From positions 1,302,001 through 1,366,000 of the forward strand of contig OY282460.1 of assembly GCA_958296295.1 (NCBI GenBank): 64,000 bases of DNA, in the 5' to 3' direction. The notes beneath the pieces are model-generated. The model was not told the origin of the DNA. It was given only the letters and a program-made list of their open reading frames with translations, and did no database searches. The stretch comes from an uncultured Pseudomonadales bacterium. GTDB lineage: Bacteria; Pseudomonadota; Gammaproteobacteria; Pseudomonadales; Azotimanducaceae. A program made the translations under genes and the position numbers. Positions 8,695 to 15,396 of this stretch are shown here, in pieces. Within the stretch, counting starts at the first letter, position 1, and the number at the start of each line of letters is the position of its first letter.

Positions 8695-8698
8695 CAAG

Positions 8699-9274
8699 CT
8701 AGCTTCCGTCCAGGAAGTTCCGCAACAGCTGATGGCCGTAGCGCGTTTTGATGGACTCCGGGTGGAACTGCACACCCTCCACCGGATGCTCGCGGTGCCT
8801 CACGCCCATCACCTCGTCGGGGCCGCCATCCTCGTGCGCTGTCCACGCCGTCACCTCCAAGCAATCCGGAATGGCCGTGACCACAAGCGAATGGTAGCGC
8901 GTGGCCTCAAAGGCCGGCGGCAGATCCCGGAACACGCCGCGGCCGCCGTGGTGGATGGCGCTCAGCTTGCCGTGCATCACCTCCCGGGCGCGGCGCACGG
9001 TGCCGCCGTAGGCCTGGCCGATGCTCTGATGGCCGAGGCAGATGCCCAGAATCGGCACGGCTGCGCCGAAGCGTTGCACGACCGGCACCGAAATTCCGGC
9101 CTCGTTCGGCGTGCAGGGCCCGGGCGAGATGACGATCTTCTCTGGATCCATGCGTTTGACATCGCCCAACGTGATCTCGTCGTTGCGATGCACCCGCACC
9201 TCGGCGCCCAGCTCGCCGAGATACTGCACCACGTTGTAGGTGAACGAATCGTAGTTGTCGATCATCAGGATCAT
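8699..9274 (-). CDS. trpG: Anthranilate synthase glutamine amidotransferase TrpG
   Basis: Supplies ammonia from glutamine to TrpE for anthranilate formation. A class I glutamine amidotransferase fold: N-terminal ILMIDNYDSFTYN, IVISPGPCTPNEAG, nucleophile Cys in GICLGHQSIG, and His-Glu of the triad in QFHPESI. I start at MILMIDNYDS (9274). An in-frame start seven codons upstream is less typical. It could also serve as PabA, as in organisms with one shared subunit. trpE is absent here, so regulation by a trp leader cannot be assessed. Confidence 0.95.
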   Translation of the reverse strand: MILMIDNYDSFTYNVVQYLGELGAEVRVHRNDEITLGDVKRMDPEKIVISPGPCTPNEAGISVPVVQRFGAAVPILGICLGHQSIGQAYGGTVRRAREVMHGKLSAIHHGGRGVFRDLPPAFEATRYHSLVVTAIPDCLEVTAWTAHEDGGPDEVMGVRHREHPVEGVQFHPESIKTRYGHQLLRNFLDGS

Positions 9275-9362
9275 GGCGAGCCGGATCAGTGGCACAAGGC
9301 GTTGCGAGTATAAGACGAGGGGGTTGCAACGGCCGCGCGCGCAGCCGCGAGCCAGGCCGCCT

Positions 9363-11195
9363 TCAGCCGGCCGCTGCGCTTTGGTAGGCCTTGGCTTGAA
9401 TGTCGTACAGGTCGGCGTATTGCCCTCCGGCTGCCACCAAGTCTTCGTGGCGCCCCACCTCCATCACGCGGGCGCCATCCATCACGACGATGAGGTCCGC
9501 CATGCGCACGGTGCTGAAGCGGTGGGAGACGAGCAGGGTGATCCGTCCGTTCGCGACCGGCTGCGCCGCCGAACCGCCTTTGGCCGCGGCGGCGTAGCGC
9601 TCGAAAAGGGCGTGCTCGGTCTCCGCGTCCAAGGCCGCGGTGGGCTCGTCCAACACCAACAGCAATGGGCCGTCGCGCATGAACCCGCGCGCCAGCGCGA
9701 GCTTCTGCCATTGGCCGAAGCTCACCTCCACGCCGCTCGGCCAAGTGGGGCCGAGTTGGGTATCCAAACCCCTCGGCAAGGAATCCACGACATCGGTGGC
9801 GCCGGCCCGTTCCACCGCGGTGGCCACCGCCGGGCGGTCCTCCAAGCGGGGCGCATCGCCCACGCCCACGGTGGTGCCGGCGTGGAACTCGAAGCGGAAG
9901 AAATCCTGGAAGGCGCCGGCGAGGCGGGCGCGCCAATTCGCCGCCGGCACGCGCGCCAAGTCTTGGCCGTCCACGGAAATGCGCCCGGCCGTCGGTTCGT
10001 ACATCTTCGCGAGCAGCTTCACCAATGTCGTCTTCCCGGCGCCGTTCTCGCCCACCAAGGCGACCACCGATCCGGCCGGTAGGTCGAGATTCACGTCCTT
10101 TAGCACCAGCTTGTCGGTGCCGGGGTAGGCGAACGAGACGTTCTCCAGCCGGATGCCGTCACGGATCGCTGTCGGCGCCGTGCCATCGGCTCTTTCCAAT
10201 TTCGCCGCGGCGTAATCCTCCAGCCAAGCCATGCGCTTGGAGCCATCCATCCAGATGCCGCGCAGGAAGCCGATCTCTCCCACCGTTGCGCCGATGTAGG
10301 CGGAAAGGCGCGAACCCGCCACCAAGACCAGCACTACATCGCCGGGCGAAGCCTCCAAGCCCCGGGCCACGAACACCACCGACGCGACATAGCCGGCGCC
10401 GAACACGGCCCATCCCGCGGTGTGCCAGCCGGCGCTTGCCCAGCGTGCGTTGGACACTGGCCGGTACCAGTTTTCCCACGCGGCGCGCCGCTTGCGCACG
10501 AGCTGTTCGCCAATGCCGGTGACACGCACTTCCTTGCCGGGCGGCGCCGTGGTGGCGAGGTCGAACAGATGCCGGGCAAGACGCTGCGCTTGCGCTCCCG
10601 CTTGCTCCACGGCGCGCTCGACGCCGGGGCGCCAGGACGACGTGACCACCGTGGGCAGCGCGAAAACGGCCAGCAGAGCGAGCGCCGGATGCACGGATGC
10701 CAGCAGCCCCAGCATCACGGCGAGGCGCAGGATCCAACCGCACGTGCCGAACAGCGACATGTACATGTGATCCAGCGTGAACACTTGGTCGCGGAGAATC
10801 GCCAGACGATCCAGATAGTCCGGGCGTTCGTGGTGCTCCACGGTGCCGACACTCGCCTGCAGCTCGGCCACATGGCACTCCAGGGCGATGGCCACCCGGT
10901 CGCGAAAGCGGCGTTGGGTGCGGTCGCTCACCACGCGCAGCGCCCACGTCAGCGTGGCCGAAAGGGCCAAACCGGCCGCCGCCGGATAGACGAGTTGCGG
11001 CTTGTTCTCCAACAGCCCGTTGGTGAGCATTTGCAGCCACAGCGCGACCAGAGCGTCCGGCAGCGCCGCGAGCAGCGACAGCGCGAAGGCGATGGAAATG
11101 AGCGCGGGTTCCGCCACGAAGCCGCGCTTTACGGCCCGCCACATGGAAGGAAGCGCCGCCGGCAGCTCGTCCAAGTTTCGCTCGGCGTTCCTCAT
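9363..11195 (-). CDS. ABC exporter half-transporter with degenerate signature motif
   Basis: A 610-residue transporter with an N-terminal six-helix transmembrane domain (about 25-320) and a C-terminal nucleotide-binding domain. The latter has Walker A GENGAGKTT, Walker B LLVLDEPTAALD and H-loop SHRFST. The signature motif is VSFGQWQKLALAR, with Phe in place of the usual Gly (SFGQ instead of SGGQ). Its ATG overlaps the stop of the upstream half-transporter (ATGA), so the two are made together and probably form a heterodimer with one degenerate site. The open frame runs far upstream to 12974, but that part shadows the partner gene. The substrate is unknown. Confidence 0.9.
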   Translation of the reverse strand: MRNAERNLDELPAALPSMWRAVKRGFVAEPALISIAFALSLLAALPDALVALWLQMLTNGLLENKPQLVYPAAAGLALSATLTWALRVVSDRTQRRFRDRVAIALECHVAELQASVGTVEHHERPDYLDRLAILRDQVFTLDHMYMSLFGTCGWILRLAVMLGLLASVHPALALLAVFALPTVVTSSWRPGVERAVEQAGAQAQRLARHLFDLATTAPPGKEVRVTGIGEQLVRKRRAAWENWYRPVSNARWASAGWHTAGWAVFGAGYVASVVFVARGLEASPGDVVLVLVAGSRLSAYIGATVGEIGFLRGIWMDGSKRMAWLEDYAAAKLERADGTAPTAIRDGIRLENVSFAYPGTDKLVLKDVNLDLPAGSVVALVGENGAGKTTLVKLLAKMYEPTAGRISVDGQDLARVPAANWRARLAGAFQDFFRFEFHAGTTVGVGDAPRLEDRPAVATAVERAGATDVVDSLPRGLDTQLGPTWPSGVEVSFGQWQKLALARGFMRDGPLLLVLDEPTAALDAETEHALFERYAAAAKGGSAAQPVANGRITLLVSHRFSTVRMADLIVVMDGARVMEVGRHEDLVAAGGQYADLYDIQAKAYQSAAAG

Positions 11196-13072
11196 GCGGT
11201 GGCGTTCCGCTCCGGTGCCGCGGGCTCGAAGCGCTGGGCTTGCAGGTCGAACATGGTCCGATAACGGCCACCGAGCGCCATCAGCTCGTCGTGGCTGCCG
11301 AGTTCCGCCACGCGCCCGTTTTCCAGCACGCAGATTCGGTCGGCGTGCCGAACGGTGGAAAAGCGGTGCGATATGAGAATGGTGGTGACGTGCCGCGTGG
11401 CTTGGAGGATGCGGTCGAAAATCTCCGCTTCGCCGCGCACGTCCAGTTGCGCCGTGGGTTCGTCGAGCAGCACCACGCCGACACCCTCGCGCCCGGCGCC
11501 GGGCCCGCGCACTGCGGCGAGCGCGCGGGCCAGAGCCACGCGCTGCCATTGGCCACCGGAGAGATCGGTTCCGTCGTCGTAACCTCTGTCCAGCACCGTG
11601 CCGAGTGAAGCCAGATCGTCCGCGCCGGCTTCCGCCAGAGCCGCCTGAACCACCTCGTCTGGCGCCCCGGCCGGCGCCACGTTCTCGCGCAGCGGCAATT
11701 GAAACCGGACGAAATCCTGGAACACCGCGGTGACGCGCTCGCGCCAGCCGTCCAAGGACAACGCGCGCAAGTCCACGCCGTCGACCAGAATGGTGCCGGA
11801 CTGCGGCTCGTACAGGCGGCACAAGAGCTTCGCCAGCGTGGTCTTGCCGGCGCCGTTTTGGCCGACGATGGCGAGGGAGGAACCGGCCGGAATCACCAGA
11901 TCGAAGCCGTCGAGCACGGCGTCGTCCGGCGCCGCGGGATAGGCGAAACGCACGTCTTGGAAGCGGATCTCGCGTTTTGGGAGCAGCTTGGCGGATTCGC
12001 GGCCAACGCTCAACGCGCCTTTGCGCGCCATCGGCTGGCCCAGCCGCAACACCGCCGCGGCCGGCGCCGCGGCACCGTCGAGCGCCCAGGAGAGGCCGCC
12101 AAACGCGATGGCGCTCACGCCGAAGGCTGCGGTGGCGAACGCGACCATCCGATCCACCGCCAGCGTTCCGGCCAGCAGATCCAATGCCATGGCCCCGAAA
12201 ACCGCGGCGTTGGCAAACGTCACCACGGCGAGGCTCGCCAACACCGGGCGCTCGCGCAGCTTGGTGGCATGCCAGCGCAGATCGTGCAGCTGCCGACGGT
12301 GGCGTCGAAACCGCTCCACGGTCCAACCGGCCAGCCCGAACAGGCGCAGTTCCTTGGCCGACGGCGCGTCCACCGCCAAGCGGTACGCGTAGTCGGCGTG
12401 GCGCTGGGCCTCGCGCACTTCGTCGGTGTTGCGATCCTTCCACACGCCGCTTTCGCGGAGCAGCCAATGGGTGGCCAGCCAACCTCCGGCGAGCACGAGC
12501 GGCGCCCACCAAGCGTAGGCCGCGAGCACCGCCGCGCAGGCCAACCCGGCCAAGAGCTCCACGAGGCCAGAGGCGATGAAATCCATCGAAATGGAGAGCG
12601 GCGGCCCGCTTATCCCCAAGTCGAAGTCCCGCGCCATCGTGATGTCTTGGGTGAGTTCGGGATCTTCGAGATGCGCCATGCCGGGCGGCCGCACGCAAGC
12701 GATGGCGAGTTGATCGTAGAGCCAAGCGGCGGCGCGAAACCCGAGGTTGGCCCCGACCGCCTGGTGGAACGGCGGCAGCACTTGCAGCAGCACGAAAACA
12801 GCGCCGACCAACGCCAGCGGCGCCGTGAGTTCCCGCTCGGCATGCACCGCCCCCACCAGCATGCCCATGGCGATGGCGAACAGCGCCGGCAGCAGCCCGC
12901 GGGCGACGAGCAGCGTCCACCACAGCGCCGTCAACGGCGCATCGGCGCGAGGCAGCACCCCGGCGAACTGCCATTCCTGACGGCTGCGCAAGCGTTGCGG
13001 CACGAGTCGCACGAAAACTCGGTTTGCTTCAGGCGGGACGGCGAATATGGACGACCGGGCGCGGGCTTTCAA
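11192..13072 (-). CDS. ABC exporter half-transporter, canonical NBD
   Basis: A 626-residue partner of the gene just downstream. The transmembrane domain spans about residues 50-340 and is preceded by about 45 polar residues. The NBD has Walker A GQNGAGKTT, canonical signature LSGGQWQRVALARAL, Walker B VVLLDEPTAQLD and SHRFSTV. The conserved segment GISGPPLSISMDF in the membrane part and the GANLGFRAAAWLYD helix are typical of lipid- or peptide-type exporters in two-gene operons. The gene begins 45 bp after the NotI-like endonuclease stop on the same strand. No maturation or peptidase partner is visible. Confidence 0.9.
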   Translation of the reverse strand: MKARARSSIFAVPPEANRVFVRLVPQRLRSRQEWQFAGVLPRADAPLTALWWTLLVARGLLPALFAIAMGMLVGAVHAERELTAPLALVGAVFVLLQVLPPFHQAVGANLGFRAAAWLYDQLAIACVRPPGMAHLEDPELTQDITMARDFDLGISGPPLSISMDFIASGLVELLAGLACAAVLAAYAWWAPLVLAGGWLATHWLLRESGVWKDRNTDEVREAQRHADYAYRLAVDAPSAKELRLFGLAGWTVERFRRHRRQLHDLRWHATKLRERPVLASLAVVTFANAAVFGAMALDLLAGTLAVDRMVAFATAAFGVSAIAFGGLSWALDGAAAPAAAVLRLGQPMARKGALSVGRESAKLLPKREIRFQDVRFAYPAAPDDAVLDGFDLVIPAGSSLAIVGQNGAGKTTLAKLLCRLYEPQSGTILVDGVDLRALSLDGWRERVTAVFQDFVRFQLPLRENVAPAGAPDEVVQAALAEAGADDLASLGTVLDRGYDDGTDLSGGQWQRVALARALAAVRGPGAGREGVGVVLLDEPTAQLDVRGEAEIFDRILQATRHVTTILISHRFSTVRHADRICVLENGRVAELGSHDELMALGGRYRTMFDLQAQRFEPAAPERNATA

Positions 13073-13117
13073 GACGCCGCGGCGTGAGGGGTGCGGGACG
13101 ACCTCGTAGCGCGGCTC

Positions 13118-13996
13118 TTAAGCGATTGGCTTAAGTTTCTGGCGCAGCAGGTTGAGAAACGCCTGCTGCTGAATCGTCTTCGCAGCGAGCAGTCTTTCGG
13201 AGGAAGCCTCCAAGGTTTGCACCTCCCAGTGATGTCGCGTCAAGTGGTAGGGCTCACGGCCGTCGGTTGCCAAACCCACGACCATCCAAATGATGTCACC
13301 GTCGCCCAAGTCGTGGCTGGGGTTCGCGCTGGCGCCGCCGACCGATTCGAAGAATGGCTGGTCTACAACGACTGCCATTTTCGCTTGCCAGCGACGTAGC
13401 GTTGGAACCTTGATCTGGAGTTGCGGCATCAGGCGTTTGGCGCTCGACGAGCGCCAGTCCGGACGGCGGACGGCATCCGGGAACGCCGCTTGGCCCGCAT
13501 TGTCGCGGAGACGCTCGAACTCCGTTTGCATCCCTGGGCCCGAAAAGTAGACCGCTTGGACTTCCAGGCCGAACCACTGCATAGCATCGCCGGCGGTGCT
13601 GGCGACCACCATGTCGATCTTGCCGGCGGGCCTGCCTGTCTCCGTACCTTGCATGAAGCCGACTTCGGTGGCGACCTGCACCTCATTTGCGTTGAAGCCC
13701 ACGATGTCGCCAAGCCAACGGGCAGGGAGGCCATCCTGTTCGAAACGTCTTGGACAGACGATCACGGGGTCCCCTGCTGCCTCGCCGAGAGCGTTGTCTT
13801 GCCCCCGCCGATAGGGACGGATAGAGCAGGCACCACCACGCTTGGCGCAGGGGCTACGGTTCTGCTGAAACGGACACTGGGGCGCAGCTCGCTCTCCCGA
13901 TAACGCGATGTCGGCGAACCGTTCTCGCTCCTGCGCCGTCATGGTCGCGAATGGTTCCCCGTACCACTCGCAGATTCCAAAACGCGTTGTCGACAT
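13118..13996 (-). CDS. NotI-like type II restriction endonuclease
   Basis: Restriction enzyme of a two-gene R-M system with the D12 methylase 66 bp upstream. The 292-residue protein shows the NotI-type Cys4 metal site: CPFQ, SPCAK, GACSIR and VCPRRF, the iron-binding fold of NotI. The active-site strand LEVQAVYFSGPG closely mirrors NotI's LEIQ segment, where Gln takes the place of the usual Lys of PD-(D/E)xK. The upstream acidic residue is Asp in GKIDMVV. It is about 90 residues shorter than NotI. Family membership is from recalled motif matching. The recognition site cannot be read from the sequence and need not be the NotI site. Confidence 0.85.
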   Translation of the reverse strand: MSTTRFGICEWYGEPFATMTAQERERFADIALSGERAAPQCPFQQNRSPCAKRGGACSIRPYRRGQDNALGEAAGDPVIVCPRRFEQDGLPARWLGDIVGFNANEVQVATEVGFMQGTETGRPAGKIDMVVASTAGDAMQWFGLEVQAVYFSGPGMQTEFERLRDNAGQAAFPDAVRRPDWRSSSAKRLMPQLQIKVPTLRRWQAKMAVVVDQPFFESVGGASANPSHDLGDGDIIWMVVGLATDGREPYHLTRHHWEVQTLEASSERLLAAKTIQQQAFLNLLRQKLKPIA

Positions 13997-14062
13997 GTAG
14001 AGGCCCCACTTGCAAGCGCGCTAGACGCTCATCATAGAGGCGAACCAACTTGCGGTGAGCCG

Positions 14063-15079
14063 TCAAGACGCAGGCATCGCGTTCTCGAACACGTTGCGTC
14101 TCGTGATGACGAGTTCGCCCACCTTGGCGTGGTGGGTGTTCTTCATTGCCACTTGCACGGCGTGAAAGTTGTGCCTCGCCACCAGGGCGACGATCTCCGG
14201 GGCGCAGTCGTAAGTCATGAGAAAGTCGATGCGGCTGTCGGCGAGCAGCGCGAATAGGCGCTCGTGGTCGATCTCGTTGTGCGCGTACAGGCGCCGGCCG
14301 GCACGTTTGCCTCCGGCCGTATAGGGTGGGTCTACGAAAGCCACAATGTCCTCGTCGCCACCGGCTGTCGCATGCAGGATCGAGCTCAATAGTTGCACGC
14401 CGTCGGTCTCGCAGAAGCTGAGCCGGCTGGCGTGTTGCTCGATGGCCGCAAGGCGGTTGACGATGGTGCTTGGATACCAGCGGGAGGCAAGGCCCTTGCC
14501 ATTCTCGCCCCGCCGGGTCAAAGAAGCGCCCGGTGCCAAGATTCCGCCGCGGCGGGTGCGGTTCAATACCAGCGTGCGGAAACCGTGGTCGACCACGTCC
14601 ACGGGGGAGGTCGAAGTCAACGAGGCCACCGCTTCTCGGCTGGGCTGGAAACTCAGCACGCGCTCCCGCAGGGCCGGGCCGAAACGCAACGCGGCGTGCC
14701 AGAAAGCCGCCACGTCACGGTCCAGTTCCGCCATCAGGCAGCGCTCGGCCAGTTCTTCGATGGCGGCGGTGAGCGATACGACTCCACCGCCGGCGAAAGG
14801 CTCGATCAACAGTCGTGGTCTGCGTCCGCCGCGTCGTTCGTCCGCGCCAGCCGCTCGGCCCGGCAGATCCAGCACGGCTTGGCGCGAATTGGCTTGCCGC
14901 GCACTTGCGTTGACCGCCTGATACGCGGCCTTGCGGCCACCAAGCTCTCCGAGCCAAGCGCGAATGTGCGGGATCAGCCATGTCTTGCCGCCTGGATAGC
15001 GCAGCGGGCTGCGTTGCGGCACGCACGCCACGTTGACCGCGGGGATGGGCGACATGGCTATGGTTGGGCTGGCGGTCAT
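14063..15079 (-). CDS. D12-class N6-adenine DNA methyltransferase
   Basis: Probable protective methylase for the NotI-like endonuclease. Dam/DpnM-type (D12) order of motifs: LRYPGGKTWLIPHI at the N-terminus, SAM-binding LLIEPFAGGGVVSL at about residues 80-93, and catalytic VDPPYTAGGKR late in the chain. 338 residues is slightly longer than Dam because of inserts around residues 40-75. The product is N6-methyladenine in an unknown sequence. The ATG lies 35 bp inside of a CTACAC-A-GTGTAG palindrome that may be its operator. It precedes the endonuclease on the same strand, so modification is made before restriction. Confidence 0.92.
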   Translation of the reverse strand: MTASPTIAMSPIPAVNVACVPQRSPLRYPGGKTWLIPHIRAWLGELGGRKAAYQAVNASARQANSRQAVLDLPGRAAGADERRGGRRPRLLIEPFAGGGVVSLTAAIEELAERCLMAELDRDVAAFWHAALRFGPALRERVLSFQPSREAVASLTSTSPVDVVDHGFRTLVLNRTRRGGILAPGASLTRRGENGKGLASRWYPSTIVNRLAAIEQHASRLSFCETDGVQLLSSILHATAGGDEDIVAFVDPPYTAGGKRAGRRLYAHNEIDHERLFALLADSRIDFLMTYDCAPEIVALVARHNFHAVQVAMKNTHHAKVGELVITRRNVFENAMPAS

Positions 15080-15396
15080 GTTGTGGAAGGGCGGTTCGTC
15101 GGAAGCTGTCTATCTACACAGTGTAGGTGGTCTGCGCCCGCACGGCAACTGTCGCGTGCAATGCACCGGCGAGGGGCGGATTGTGGTGCCGAACGCGCGT
15201 TGAGTTGGTTCGAGGAAGGCGTCGAGAGCGTCGCTGCTTCGTCTCCATCGCTGCGGCGAGCCGGTTGCCAGTCCTATGAGCGCTGTCGCCCCGCCGCAAC
15301 GGCCACCGAGTCGTTCATCCCGCTTGACTCACGAGAACGGTCTGAGGCCAAACCTTGCACAGCTTGCGGCGCACCAAGACGTCGCATGACTGCGAG
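15080..15396. other. Intergenic region upstream of the methylase
   Basis: About 317 bp between the D12 methylase and the repeat ATPase, which both read leftward. It should hold the methylase promoter and includes one palindrome (15114-15126). I see no gene and no convincing terminator for the R-M pair or the ATPase operon. Confidence 0.5.
15114..15126. promoter_or_regulatory. Palindrome upstream of R-M methylase
   Basis: CTACAC-A-GTGTAG, two perfect 6-bp arms around one base, 35 bp before the methylase ATG. The position suits an operator for control of the R-M operon. No C-protein gene is nearby, so an autoregulating methylase or a distant regulator would be needed. Confidence 0.4.

Noticed and set aside
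9363..12974. A continuous 1203-codon frame suggesting one giant ABC protein
   Set aside because: The upstream half is the out-of-frame shadow of the partner half-transporter. The real gene starts at the ATG overlapping that partner's stop (11195).
13854..14066. A 70-codon leftward frame that overlaps the D12 methylase stop by 4 nt
   Set aside because: It overlaps the first 140 bp of the NotI-like endonuclease in another frame, has no recognisable content, and the endonuclease frame is clearly the coding one.
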